A stretch of 36,485 nt of DNA from Clostridia bacterium. Its GTDB lineage: Bacteria; Bacillota; Clostridia; Oscillospirales; Acutalibacteraceae. The notes under the pieces were generated by a model. It searched no databases. It was given only the letters and a program-made list of their open reading frames with translations, and was not told where the DNA came from. Below are positions 1 to 7,638 of this stretch, piece after piece. The translations under genes and the position numbers were made by a program. The DNA lies in NCBI GenBank assembly GCA_017480265.1, contig JAFVAZ010000078.1, positions 1-36,485 of the forward strand, written 5' to 3'. Each line of letters begins with the position of its first letter. The stretch's first letter is position 1.

Positions 1-73
1 CTACCAAGTATTCTATCTTATTACTATTATGAATAGGGTTCATTTTAGTCAATTTTTTAAAGATATCAAGCAT
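1..73 (-). CDS. pth: Peptidyl-tRNA hydrolase, N-terminal fragment (cut by window edge)
   Basis: Only the first 24 codons are inside the window. The reading frame starts at an ATG (71-73) with SD AGGAGAG inside the end of prs, and the peptide runs to IEYLV at the edge. This fits the start of Pth, whose mature fold opens with a (Y)LIVGLGNPG strand, here after a short extension of about 19 residues. Pth releases peptides from peptidyl-tRNAs dropped by ribosomes. The glmU-prs-pth order is common in Firmicutes, which supports the call. The catalytic residues lie outside the window, so the identification rests on the short N-terminus plus context. Confidence 0.7.
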   Translation of the reverse strand, partial: MLDIFKKLTKMNPIHNSNKIEYLV

Positions 74-75
74 TT

Positions 76-1011
76 TTATTTCTCTCCTTTTAGAGCATTT
101 ATAGCTTCAGCAAATAAAGAAGCACCGGAGGCTGCTGCAAATTTATCTAGCAAGCCATCTTTTGCTATAGGGATGGTGTCCAAAGTATAGATCTTACTTA
201 TGTAGCTATCTTGGATGTTTTTGAGAGCTTGCCCGGATAAAATGGTATGCGTAACACAAGCTATAACATCTATGGCGCCGCCATTTTCTATAACAGCTTT
301 GGCTGCATGGCACAAAGTCCCGGATGTATCAACTATGTCGTCTACCAATATAACATGCTTTCCTTTTACATCTCCGATGACGTTCACAGCTTTAGAGATA
401 TTGGGATACTGCCGGCTTTTATCTACGATAGCAAGCGATACACCTAACTTGCTGGAGAAGGTTTTAGCTCTAGCGGAAGAACCTATATCTGGCGAGACTA
501 CTACATAATTTTGATTGTTTGATTTAATTTTATCTTTTATAAGAGGTTCAAAAGCAGTCAAGCCAAACAAATTATCAATGGGGATATCAAAGAATCCTTG
601 AATCTGCGGGGAATGAAGATCCATTGTCAAAACACGGGTTGCACCTGCTGCAGTAAGAAGATCGGCGACTAACTTAGCAGATATAGGATCTCCGGTGTGA
701 GATTTTCTATCTTGCCGTGCATAGCCAAAGTAAGGGATTACTGCGGTTATGTTGGCAGCTGATGCTCGTTTCATCGCGTCTATCATTATCAAGAGTTCCA
801 TTAAGTTATCGTTGACAGGTGGGCAGGTAGACTGCACAACAAAACAATTAGCGCCTCTTACAGGTTCATTAATAGAAACAGAGATTTCTCCATCACTAAA
901 AGTTTTCACCTCTGCGTTCCCTAAAGGAACTTGCAAGAAAGAAGCTATCTTTTTTGCAATGCTGCGGTTAGAATTCCCCGAAAAGATCTTTATACCTCCG
1001 CCATACTTCAT
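76..1011 (-). CDS. prs: Ribose-phosphate pyrophosphokinase (PRPP synthetase)
   Basis: The 311-residue protein has the usual family length. It makes phosphoribosyl pyrophosphate from ribose 5-phosphate and ATP, feeding purine, pyrimidine, NAD, histidine and tryptophan synthesis in the cytosol. Visible hallmarks are the flexible-loop region YFGYARQDRK, the segment DLHSPQIQGFFDIPIDNL, and the PRPP-binding loop VLVDDIVDTSGTL near residue 220. The start ATG has SD AGGAGAG eight bases upstream. It lies 47 bases after glmU and only two bases before pth, so the three are probably co-transcribed. Coupling of glmU to prs is a familiar arrangement in Bacillota. Confidence 0.97.
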   Translation of the reverse strand: MKYGGGIKIFSGNSNRSIAKKIASFLQVPLGNAEVKTFSDGEISVSINEPVRGANCFVVQSTCPPVNDNLMELLIMIDAMKRASAANITAVIPYFGYARQDRKSHTGDPISAKLVADLLTAAGATRVLTMDLHSPQIQGFFDIPIDNLFGLTAFEPLIKDKIKSNNQNYVVVSPDIGSSARAKTFSSKLGVSLAIVDKSRQYPNISKAVNVIGDVKGKHVILVDDIVDTSGTLCHAAKAVIENGGAIDVIACVTHTILSGQALKNIQDSYISKIYTLDTIPIAKDGLLDKFAAASGASLFAEAINALKGEK

Positions 1012-1058
1012 GATTAATTTACTCTCCTTGTTTTTTTTTACAATCGAAAGAAGGAAGA

Positions 1059-2033
1059 TTAATTCTTATAATTTTTATAGTTTACAAATTGTACAGTACT
1101 ATTATCAGAAATGACACAATTGTCCAAAAGCACATTGGGTCCAATCGTACAGTTATTTCCGATTATACTTTTCCCTTTGATGATAGAATTGGGGAAAATA
1201 GTGACGTTATCGCCCAATTTGACTTCTTCAGCGATAATAATACCATCTGTAAATGGGATATTGATCCCGGATCGCATTAAATTAAGTAAAACCTTTTCCC
1301 TAGCTATGTTATTGAGTTGGTTTAATTGGACCCGATCGTTAGCTCCTTTGATGATATTTTCATCATCTACGGAAAAGGCCCCGACTCTTTCGTCATTTTT
1401 GATAAGCAAACTGATGGCGTCCGGTAGATAAAATTCATTTTGAGCGTTATTGTTAGATATATCAAAAATAACGCTTAATAGCGATTTTACGTTAAACCAA
1501 TATACTCCGGAATTCACTTCGTTTATTAGTTGAGTATTTTTATCTGCATCTTTTTGTTCTACTATTTTAGATAATTGATTTTCCTCATTACGGATAATCC
1601 TACCGTAGCCAAAAGGATTTTTTATTTTAGCGGAGATCACCGTAGCGCTATTGCGGTTAGATTTGTGGAATGTATAAGATTTGTTGATTGTTTCAGAGTC
1701 TATAAATGGTGAGTCTCCATTCAAAACCAATACGTCTTTATCGATATTTTTTTTAAGAAAATCATTCGCCGTAATGACAGCATGAGCAGTCCCCAAGCGT
1801 TCTTTTTGTATAGTTGTTAAAAAGTGCCCGTCAATAGACATTAGGTATTTTTCTAATTCATTGTGCTTATATCCAGAGACTATGCATATGTCATCGATAT
1901 TTACTTTTTGCAGTGAATCTATTACCCATTTTATCATAGGTTTAAATAAAACTTCAGACAAAACTTTTGGCATTTCAGATTTCATGCGTTTTCCATCTCC
2001 GGCTGCTAAAATAATCGCGCATATATTATCCAT
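1059..2033 (-). CDS. glmU: UDP-GlcNAc pyrophosphorylase, short GlmU lacking the acetyltransferase domain
   Basis: The N-terminal 230 residues are a nucleotidyltransferase of the GlmU type: LAAGDGKRM then PKVLSEV at the start, GTAHAV near residue 80, and GDSPFID near 106. This half makes UDP-N-acetylglucosamine from UTP and GlcNAc-1-phosphate. A linker follows, and then only about 50 residues of hexapeptide-repeat helix (from about residue 265, with GDNVTIFPNSIIKG). The protein stops at residue 324, whereas bifunctional GlmU is about 450-460 residues. The part that carries the glucosamine-1-phosphate acetyltransferase active site is therefore missing, and only 47 bases separate the stop from prs, so no remnant follows. 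SD AGGAGGGG precedes the ATG. The uridylyltransferase call is firm. Who acetylates GlcN-1-P in this organism is open. Confidence 0.88.
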   Translation of the reverse strand: MDNICAIILAAGDGKRMKSEMPKVLSEVLFKPMIKWVIDSLQKVNIDDICIVSGYKHNELEKYLMSIDGHFLTTIQKERLGTAHAVITANDFLKKNIDKDVLVLNGDSPFIDSETINKSYTFHKSNRNSATVISAKIKNPFGYGRIIRNEENQLSKIVEQKDADKNTQLINEVNSGVYWFNVKSLLSVIFDISNNNAQNEFYLPDAISLLIKNDERVGAFSVDDENIIKGANDRVQLNQLNNIAREKVLLNLMRSGINIPFTDGIIIAEEVKLGDNVTIFPNSIIKGKSIIGNNCTIGPNVLLDNCVISDNSTVQFVNYKNYKN

Positions 2034-2392
2034 ATTCCCCTCCTAGTTTTATTCATAATAATTGCCATAATCCTTAAGAATATCAATTGATGTCTTAATT
2101 TAAATATTAAAAATAAGAGCTATTTTCAATTATATCGATTATCTAAACAAAGTGCTACTTAATATCGGGGCATAAAAAAAGCAATAAAATATGGAAAAAG
2201 ATTCTCCAAAAATAAAGAGTAAAAAAATAAAAAATGGATTAAATAAAGCGGAATAACCAAGAAGAAAGTGCAGAAAATACAATGCTACATCATAAACTTA
2301 TTTTATCCATGCACTTTATTTTGCCATTTTTTATTTACTCATTTATCCAGTATGGATGTTATACATATCATATTCAAACGTTCAAAAATAAA
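2034..2392. other. Intergenic gap between rplT and glmU
   Basis: This AT-rich 359-base stretch has no convincing gene. It must hold the end of the infC-rpmI-rplT transcript and the start of glmU, both on the minus strand. A TATAAT-like -10 (2129-2134, minus) lies about 95 bases before the glmU start but has no good -35. Arms AAAGTGCA/TGCACTTT at 2264-2320 could pair across a loop of over 30 bases, but no T-run follows, so I do not call a terminator. Confidence 0.5.
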
Positions 2393-2740
2393 TTATTTTA
2401 CGACTTTATCAACTAAAGTTTTAAACCCTACTGCATCAGAAATTGCAATCTCAGATAGCATTTTTCTATTAAGGTTAATCCCTGCTTTTTTGAGTTTATT
2501 CATAAATGTAGAGTAATTTGTTCCATTCATCTTGCATGCAGCAGAGATCCTCGTTATCCAGAGCTTGCGGAAATCGCGCTTTTTTTGCTTTCTGCCTACA
2601 TAAGCGTATTGGGTGGATTTCATTACAGCCTGTTTAGCCATCTTAAAATGCTTACTCTTTGCGCCCCAATAGCCTTTGGCTAATTTTAAAGTCTTTTTTC
2701 TTCTTTTTCTAGTTGCCAATGCACCTTTAATTCGTGCCAT
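2393..2740 (-). CDS. rplT: 50S ribosomal protein L20
   Basis: The 115-residue basic protein is the usual L20 length. It begins MARIKGALATRKRRKKTLKLAKGY in type, with the family's extended basic N-terminus followed by the helical core (RKLWITRISAACKMNGTNYS). L20 binds 23S rRNA early in 50S assembly. In Bacillus it also binds the infC leader mRNA and represses the operon by promoting premature termination. It is the last gene of infC-rpmI-rplT, 17 bases after rpmI, and such a leader is present here upstream of infC. Confidence 0.98.
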   Translation of the reverse strand: MARIKGALATRKRRKKTLKLAKGYWGAKSKHFKMAKQAVMKSTQYAYVGRKQKKRDFRKLWITRISAACKMNGTNYSTFMNKLKKAGINLNRKMLSEIAISDAVGFKTLVDKVVK

Positions 2741-2757
2741 TTTTATCCCTCCCAGAT

Positions 2758-2955
2758 TTATTTATATGGTATTAATCTCTTGATTTGAAAAACGTTGGTT
2801 TTATCGGTAGCTACGGTTTGCCGGAGTCCTCTTTTTCTTTTAGTAGTTTTTTTGTTTAAAATATGTGACTTATTGGCGTGAGCTCGAATAATTTTCCCAG
2901 TTTTTGAAAATTTAAATCTTTTCTTAGCCCCGCTATGTGTTTTAATTTTAGGCAT
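2758..2955 (-). CDS. rpmI: 50S ribosomal protein L35
   Basis: The protein has 65 residues, the family norm, and is highly basic, with the L35 signature start MPKIKTHSGAKKRFK and an end in KRLIPY. It is a structural protein of the large subunit. It sits 30 bases after infC and 17 before rplT, the universal infC-rpmI-rplT order. SD AAGGAGG lies just upstream of its ATG. Confidence 0.98.
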   Translation of the reverse strand: MPKIKTHSGAKKRFKFSKTGKIIRAHANKSHILNKKTTKRKRGLRQTVATDKTNVFQIKRLIPYK

Positions 2956-2985
2956 AAAAAACCTCCTTAAAAATATTAAATAAAT

Positions 2986-3504
2986 TTACTTAATTAATTT
3001 GGGCGAAAGAAACATTAGCATATTACGACCTTCTAGCTTAGCAGGTTTTTCAACATTTGCAAAGTCGCTACATAGTTCGCTAAATTTATTCATAACGTTA
3101 TACCCTAATTCCGGGTGTCCCATCTCTCTACCTCTAAATCGGATGGTGACTTTAACTTTGCTGCCCTGCTGTATAAACTTTTCTACATGTTTAAGCTTAG
3201 TATTAAAATCATGCGTATCAATGTTCAAAGAAAGTCTGATCTCTTTTATATTAACGACTTTTTGATTTTTTTTAGCTTCTTTTTCGCGTTTAGCCATCTC
3301 AAACCGATATTTTCCATAATCGATAATTTTGCAAACGGGCGGAGTGGCTTGTGGAGCTATCTTAACTAAATCAAGATTTTTTTTAAGAGCAATTGCCATC
3401 GCATCATTCCTTGACATTATTCCCAATTGCTCGCCATCTTCGCCGATAAGCCTCACTTCTTTATCGCGTATGCTTTCGTTAATCTGTAGTTCTTTATTGC
3501 TAAT
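2986..3504 (-). CDS. infC: Translation initiation factor IF-3, with an AUU start codon
   Basis: IF-3 binds the 30S subunit, prevents premature 50S joining and proofreads start codons. The protein contains the signature VRLIGEDGEQLGIMS, the linker VCKIIDYGKYRFE and the C-terminal RFRGREMGHPELGY region. The first ordinary start codon in frame (GTG, 3454-3456) would begin inside the conserved N-domain. Sixteen codons further upstream is an ATT (3502-3504) seven bases after a perfect SD GGAGGTG, giving a 172-residue protein that starts SNKELQINESIRDKEVRLIG like its relatives. AUU is the classical infC start that lets IF-3 repress its own translation. It is the first gene of the infC-rpmI-rplT operon. 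Confidence 0.93.
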   Translation of the reverse strand: MSNKELQINESIRDKEVRLIGEDGEQLGIMSRNDAMAIALKKNLDLVKIAPQATPPVCKIIDYGKYRFEMAKREKEAKKNQKVVNIKEIRLSLNIDTHDFNTKLKHVEKFIQQGSKVKVTIRFRGREMGHPELGYNVMNKFSELCSDFANVEKPAKLEGRNMLMFLSPKLIK

Positions 3505-3658
3505 GTTTGAGCACCTCCAAAAAAATTAAAATGCGATGAGATTGTGGTCTCTTCGCAGATAATAAACAAACATCAAATTAAAAGATGCTTAAATATTAAC
3601 CTATGAAGAGTTAATCCCATAGGTGAAAACGAGTAATTCGTTTCACTTCTATTTTACA
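3505..3658 (-). promoter_or_regulatory. infC-rpmI-rplT 5' leader (L20-leader-type attenuator)
   Basis: About 155 transcribed bases lie between the predicted start site and the AUU codon. On the minus strand they form successive hairpins: GTGAAACGA/TCGTTTTCAC with one bulge, CCTATG/CATAGG with a 12-base loop, and finally an intrinsic terminator just before the SD. This layout matches the leader mRNA that in Bacillus is bound by L20 to trigger early termination. I did not verify the L20-binding site itself. Confidence 0.75.
3519..3557 (-). terminator. Intrinsic terminator inside the infC leader
   Basis: On the minus strand TGCGA-A-GAGA pairs with TCTC-A-TCGCA (nine base pairs around one A-A mismatch, loop CCACAA). 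It is followed by TTTTAATTTTTTT. The U-tract ends directly at the infC SD, so this is an attenuator for the operon and not the end of another gene. Confidence 0.85.
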
Positions 3659-3664
3659 CGATTT

Positions 3665-3693
3665 ATTGTATCATCTTTTTTTTGTTTCGTCAA
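3665..3693 (-). promoter_or_regulatory. Sigma-A promoter of infC-rpmI-rplT
   Basis: On the minus strand TTGACG (3688-3693) and TACAAT (3665-3670) are separated by exactly 17 bases. The predicted start is near 3658. It sits just before the attenuator leader and within 50 bases of the end of pduL. Confidence 0.88.
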
Positions 3694-3712
3694 TAGGGGA
3701 ATTCTTAAAAAA

Positions 3713-4288
3713 TTAACAAATGCATTCAATAATTTCTCCAAATGTTAGTCCATCAACCCCCGCTGCATTTGCTTCATCTGTATCAATGTGCATCGCGGGG
3801 GAGAAAGTATCACTTACTCTAACAACTACATCGCCAAAGATAAGAGTACGATCCGCAGAGTTCACTTTCACATTGACGGTATCGTTATCTTTTAATTTAT
3901 ATTTATCTGCGGTTGCTGGGTCCAGATGGATATGCCTTTTAGCTATTATCGCGCAATTTTTTAAAGCCACTTCACCATTTGGCCCTACCAGTGTGCATTC
4001 GGCAGCATTGTTTAGATGCCCCGATTCTTTGATAGGAGGAGACAAGCCGATTTTCCTTGCGTCGGTCAGAGAAATTTCCACTTGAGTTTTGGGTCTAAGA
4101 GGACCTAAAATTGTAGCTTTGACTTCTCCTTTGCTACCTTTTATTATCACATTTTCAAGACAAGCAAACTGACCAGGCTGCGAAAGATCCTTCCTTTTGT
4201 GCAGGCGGTAATTTGCTCCAAATAAAGCCGCTAGATCTTTCTGGCAAAGGTGCACGTGCCTAGCGGAAGTTTCGATCATTATTTTCAT
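3713..4288 (-). CDS. pduL: Phosphate propanoyltransferase, PduL-type phosphotransacylase
   Basis: PduL exchanges CoA and phosphate on propanoyl- or acetyl-CoA to give the acyl phosphate, which a kinase can turn into ATP. The protein contains two related beta domains with the metal-binding histidine motifs SARHVHL near the N-terminus and AKRHIHL in the middle, plus the conserved end AMHIDTDEANAAG. The start at 4288 (MKIMIETS) has SD AAAGGG five bases upstream; the ATG at 4309 has no SD. There are no microcompartment shell genes next to it, and no microcompartment targeting extension is evident, so it probably serves as a free phosphotransacylase in place of Pta. It is the last gene of the scpAB operon. 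Confidence 0.9.
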   Translation of the reverse strand: MKIMIETSARHVHLCQKDLAALFGANYRLHKRKDLSQPGQFACLENVIIKGSKGEVKATILGPLRPKTQVEISLTDARKIGLSPPIKESGHLNNAAECTLVGPNGEVALKNCAIIAKRHIHLDPATADKYKLKDNDTVNVKVNSADRTLIFGDVVVRVSDTFSPAMHIDTDEANAAGVDGLTFGEIIECIC

Positions 4289-4321
4289 ATTTTCCCTTTC
4301 ATTGTCCATCTGCAGCCACAG

Positions 4322-4356
4322 CGGTGTAAATTTAACACCTTGTATTTTTTACACCG
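4322..4356. repeat. Inverted repeat before pduL
   Basis: CGGTGTAAA (4322-4330) and TTTACACCG (4348-4356) form perfect 9-bp arms around 17 bases. They lie between the ytfJ stop and the pduL start. No T-run follows on the minus strand, so an operator or mRNA hairpin is as likely as a terminator. Confidence 0.6.
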
Positions 4357-4387
4357 TGTTGCTTAGTGGGATTTGGACAGCGCTTTT

Positions 4388-4810
4388 CTATAGAATTTCT
4401 GCCTTCGGGCTGACTTTGATTTTCGCTTCGACTTTATCTTTCTTCTTGAAACTAGAACTGATCTTATCTATAGCACCAGGGAGCATATCTATAACTCTAT
4501 CTATAGAAGAATTTGAAGGTTCTACTCTCAGTATACTTACCTTAGAATCCGCAATAGTTAAGAAAGCTACAGGAGATATGGTAACCCCGGCCCCGCTACC
4601 ACCACCAAAGAGCGGCAGCTTTGTTTCGCTCTCTTTTTTATTCGAAAATTCAGATCCTCCAGAAGCAAATCCATAAGTCACCTTTGAAATAGGTATAATA
4701 GTAGTATCCCCCACAGCGATCGGGTCGCCGATGATAGTGTTGATATCCACCATTTCCTTTATTTTTTGCATTGTTTTGTCGAGCATATTATCGATAGGAT
4801 GTTCACTCAT
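4388..4810 (-). CDS. ytfJ: GerW/YtfJ family sporulation protein
   Basis: The 140-residue protein has the family's hallmarks: an N-terminal helix (HPIDNMLDKTMQKIKEMVD), the strand GDPIAVGDTTIIPISKVTYGFASGG, and a glycine-rich loop FGGGSGAGVTISPVAFL. In Bacillus YtfJ is a spore protein needed for germination with L-alanine, and the family tracks endospore formers. Its ATG overlaps the stop of the upstream DUF2953 gene (ATGA, 4807-4810), the same pair known as ytfI-ytfJ. The pairing implies translational coupling. Its presence suggests that the host sporulates or descends from sporeformers. Confidence 0.92.
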   Translation of the reverse strand: MSEHPIDNMLDKTMQKIKEMVDINTIIGDPIAVGDTTIIPISKVTYGFASGGSEFSNKKESETKLPLFGGGSGAGVTISPVAFLTIADSKVSILRVEPSNSSIDRVIDMLPGAIDKISSSFKKKDKVEAKIKVSPKAEIL

Positions 4811-5472
4811 GATTTTACACCTTCCTTAATTTTTAGATTTTTTAAAGAAATAAAGCTCTTAATAAGCTTGAAAAGTGCTATAAATATAGCCTTTAGGATG
4901 TATATTAACCTAATTTTAAAAATGCTGGAAAAGCAAATAAAAGATTTTTTTCCATTAAAATCGGGAGAGATCCTTACAGTGTAGTTTTTTATATTGAAAT
5001 TTTTAAAAATCAGCTCCATTGCAGGATATACTATAGCGCAAGTTTGTCCGTATTTTATCGCTGTTTGAGCAGAATCTCCTTCGCAAATTTTCACATCTAA
5101 ATAAAATTTTATCACATAAATATGTTTTATCAAATATTCAGATGTATTCTTCAGGGTAACTACAAAGTTTTTTACAATCTTTAAAAAACCTATAACCCCT
5201 TTTTCTTCAATCAATTTTTTTACTTTACTCTTTTTTTTGATATTTTTCGAGGTTTTCTCTTTATTTCCCTGCGCATCGTCATGTGACTGCTCATATTCTT
5301 TAGTATTAGCATTTTTCTCCTTTTTAAAATTACGAGATAAATTAAATTTAAAAAATAAATATTTAACCTGTGCAGATATTTCATTTTCAAAGCTAATATA
5401 AAATTTTACATTGATTAAGAGCATTACTATAATGAAGCAAACAATACCCAAAAGAACAAGTACACCAGTCAT
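4807..5472 (-). CDS. DUF2953 membrane protein (YtfI-like)
   Basis: This 221-residue protein opens with one strong hydrophobic segment (residues 3-21, VLVLLGIVCFIIVMLLI). A beta-rich stretch with a lysine-rich insertion follows, then a second hydrophobic helix near residues 185-205 (IYILKAIFIALFKLI). The layout and the coupling to ytfJ match DUF2953/YtfI. In Bacillus ytfI and ytfJ are sporulation-linked; the molecular role of YtfI is not known to me. SD AAAGGA precedes the ATG. The call rests on architecture plus context. Confidence 0.8.
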   Translation of the reverse strand: MTGVLVLLGIVCFIIVMLLINVKFYISFENEISAQVKYLFFKFNLSRNFKKEKNANTKEYEQSHDDAQGNKEKTSKNIKKKSKVKKLIEEKGVIGFLKIVKNFVVTLKNTSEYLIKHIYVIKFYLDVKICEGDSAQTAIKYGQTCAIVYPAMELIFKNFNIKNYTVRISPDFNGKKSFICFSSIFKIRLIYILKAIFIALFKLIKSFISLKNLKIKEGVKS

Positions 5473-5566
5473 TTGATAATCCTTTAATAAGAGTTAATAT
5501 TAAGAAAACATCTTCAAAAATAATTTTAGCACAAATAAAAAATAAAACAAATTTTTTTAAAGATAT

Positions 5567-6082
5567 TTACTCATTAGACGGCAAAGTTGGAAGCTCATCT
5601 AAGGATGAAATACCAAAGCATTTCAAAAAATTCAAAGTAGTACCATACAAAAGAGGCTTCCCAGGCAAATCTAGCCTTCCTTTTTCTTCTATTAGGTCTT
5701 TATTCACAAGGTTCGAGATACTGCCGGCACAATCAACCCCTCGGACCTGCTCAATAAACGATTTCGTGACCGGTTGATTATAGGCAACAATTGCCAAGAC
5801 CTCCATAGCTGCAGGAGATAGCGGGGAGTTCCTCCTTGCATCCATTATTTTTCTTATGTATTCCGCATAGATCGGTTTTGCGCACATTTGATATTGATCA
5901 TTCAGCTTCACTATGCAGATCCCACTCTCTTGTTGGTCGTATTTGTCTATAATATTTTCCAGAAGTTTAAAAACAGTAACTTTATCTATGCCTAAACTTC
6001 TAGAGAGCTTGTCTATCTTTAAAGGTTCCGCGTAAGCAAACAATATAGCTTCAATGATCGCCTGTGCTTTTTTTATTTCCAT
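5567..6082 (-). CDS. scpB: Segregation and condensation protein B
   Basis: ScpB forms, with ScpA and the SMC ATPase, the condensin-like complex that compacts and separates chromosomes. The 171-residue protein has the paired winged-helix fold and the conserved segment SPAAMEVLAIVAYNQPVTKSFIEQVRGVDC, followed by LPGKPLLYGTT. The start ATG has SD AAGGAG and lies two bases after scpA, so they are translated together. The usual length is about 170-200 residues. Confidence 0.96.
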   Translation of the reverse strand: MEIKKAQAIIEAILFAYAEPLKIDKLSRSLGIDKVTVFKLLENIIDKYDQQESGICIVKLNDQYQMCAKPIYAEYIRKIMDARRNSPLSPAAMEVLAIVAYNQPVTKSFIEQVRGVDCAGSISNLVNKDLIEEKGRLDLPGKPLLYGTTLNFLKCFGISSLDELPTLPSNE

Positions 6083-6084
6083 TT

Positions 6085-6786
6085 TTATCTCCTTTTTCTC
6101 ACAAGGCTTACAAGGCTATTGTCATCTGATATGGTTATTTTTTTATTTTTTATTAATTCAAGCAACGCTAAAAACGTAGCTACAGAATCAGATTTAGAGT
6201 TTTCATTAGGGAAAAGGGTCCCATAATCTATCGGTGTATCCTTATATAATTTCCTTAAAATAAATATAACCTTTGAAAATACTGAAACGATTTTTTTAGA
6301 AATAATAGCAGAAAAATCCTCGATTTTAGGTGGCAATTTCATCTCATCTTTTCCCAGCACATTTTCATAAGCCTTGAGCAGTTCTGTTACGGTATGCATC
6401 CTGCTGTATGTGGCAGCTTGTGGGAGCTCTAGCGGTAGCCTAGATATAAAATCTAGGTTTAAATTTTTAAATAAAACACTTGCGATCTTTTTGCACTCTC
6501 GATATTCAATAAGTTGCCCAGACAGTTCTTCCTTTAATTTTTCAGCTTCTTCATTTTTGGGTAGCAATGACACCGTTTTTATATATATAAGTCTGGCAGC
6601 CATTTCTAAAAATTCACTGGTGATATTTATATTATTTTCTTTCATTATTTCCATCTGCTTCATATATTGCTCCAGGAGTTCAGCAATCTTAATATCATGT
6701 ATATTTAGCTTGTGCTTTGATATCAGCTGTAGCAATAAATCCAGTGGACCTTCAAATTCCGCTAACTTATATATCATTTTGCTCAT
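6085..6786 (-). CDS. scpA: Segregation and condensation protein A
   Basis: ScpA is the kleisin that bridges the SMC heads and binds ScpB. The 233-residue protein has the N-terminal signature FEGPLDLLLQLISKHKLNIHDIKIAELLEQY, an acidic and variable middle, and a C-terminal winged helix (TFLALLELIKNKKITI). The length is normal. It starts four bases after the site-2 protease gene and is followed at two bases by scpB, within the operon from the promoter near 7570. Confidence 0.96.
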   Translation of the reverse strand: MSKMIYKLAEFEGPLDLLLQLISKHKLNIHDIKIAELLEQYMKQMEIMKENNINITSEFLEMAARLIYIKTVSLLPKNEEAEKLKEELSGQLIEYRECKKIASVLFKNLNLDFISRLPLELPQAATYSRMHTVTELLKAYENVLGKDEMKLPPKIEDFSAIISKKIVSVFSKVIFILRKLYKDTPIDYGTLFPNENSKSDSVATFLALLELIKNKKITISDDNSLVSLVRKRR

Positions 6787-6789
6787 ACT

Positions 6790-7467
6790 TTATAAACTCC
6801 ATAAGTTGCCAAACGGCAAACCGGTAACATACATTATCCAATTATAAATTGCCACACTAGCGGCTTGTATAGGATAAGACAAAACGCCAAGAAAAACAGC
6901 AAAAAACAAAACTGCTGAGATTATCCTTTGATAGCTATACATCTTATACACCACGCGATTGGGCAAAAAGGCTTCTAAAATTTTCGAACCATCAAGCGGA
7001 GGCACCGGTATTAAATTAAAAACAGCTAAGCCTACATTTAGACTTATAAAAAATTCTAAAAAAATCTCTGCAATATATACTACAGTATTTAAGCTGCCGG
7101 CATTAGCAATTACTGCATTTAAGATTACTCCGCCCAAGAAAGCCGAAAGTAAATTTGAAAAAGGTCCCGCTAAGGCTACTAAAAACGTACCTAATCTATG
7201 GTTTTTAAAATTACTGGGGTCTATCGGCACAGGTTTAGCCCAGCCAACACCCAGCAAAAGGATAGCTAAAGCTCCTATAGGATCTATATGCCTTAACGGA
7301 TTAAAGGAAAGTCTGCCGTAATTTTTTGCAGTATTGTCGCCTAATTTATACGCAACAAGTCCGTGCGCAAATTCGTGAAATGGCATCACTAAAAATATAA
7401 CAATTAACGTAGCGAAAATTTTTAACATAGCGTATTCGGGGGTAACTCCGGAACGCATAAACCACAT
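6790..7467 (-). CDS. Site-2 protease family (M50) membrane metalloprotease
   Basis: The 225-residue membrane protein has the zinc motif HEFAH (residues 31-35) in the first part and the second metal-site motif NLIPVPPLDGSKI near residue 155. About five hydrophobic segments and no PDZ domain place it in the compact YwhC-like branch, not with RseP. Such proteases cut substrates within the membrane; the target here is unknown. SD GGGAGG is eight bases before the ATG. It is the first gene of the scpA-scpB operon, a common Clostridia arrangement. Confidence 0.92.
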   Translation of the reverse strand: MWFMRSGVTPEYAMLKIFATLIVIFLVMPFHEFAHGLVAYKLGDNTAKNYGRLSFNPLRHIDPIGALAILLLGVGWAKPVPIDPSNFKNHRLGTFLVALAGPFSNLLSAFLGGVILNAVIANAGSLNTVVYIAEIFLEFFISLNVGLAVFNLIPVPPLDGSKILEAFLPNRVVYKMYSYQRIISAVLFFAVFLGVLSYPIQAASVAIYNWIMYVTGLPFGNLWSL

Positions 7468-7554
7468 ATAATATCCTCCCTTTTAAGATCCTTTTAATAA
7501 ACCAAGTAACAGCATAACAGCACAATATATGCAATTTTATATCCAAATAAAATT

Positions 7555-7583
7555 ATTATATCGTTTAATTTAAGTCTATGCAA
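7555..7583 (-). promoter_or_regulatory. Promoter of the M50-scpAB-ytfIJ-pduL operon
   Basis: On the minus strand TTGCAT (7578-7583), a 17-base spacer and TATAAT (7555-7560) lie about 90 bases before the protease start. A perfect palindrome GGACGCGTCC (7591-7600) sits seven bases upstream of the -35 and could be an operator. Confidence 0.75.
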
Positions 7584-7638
7584 GCACATGGGACGCGTCC
7601 TTTTTTGCTTAAAATTAAAAATCAGCTGTATAACGCAT

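Noticed and set aside
2264..2320. Inverted arms AAAGTGCA/TGCACTTT after rplT as a terminator
   Set aside because: The loop is over 30 bases and no T-run follows on the minus strand.
7591..7606. GGACGCGTCC followed by six Ts as a plus-strand terminator
   Set aside because: The palindrome leaves no room for a loop with a useful stem, and no plus-strand gene lies upstream.
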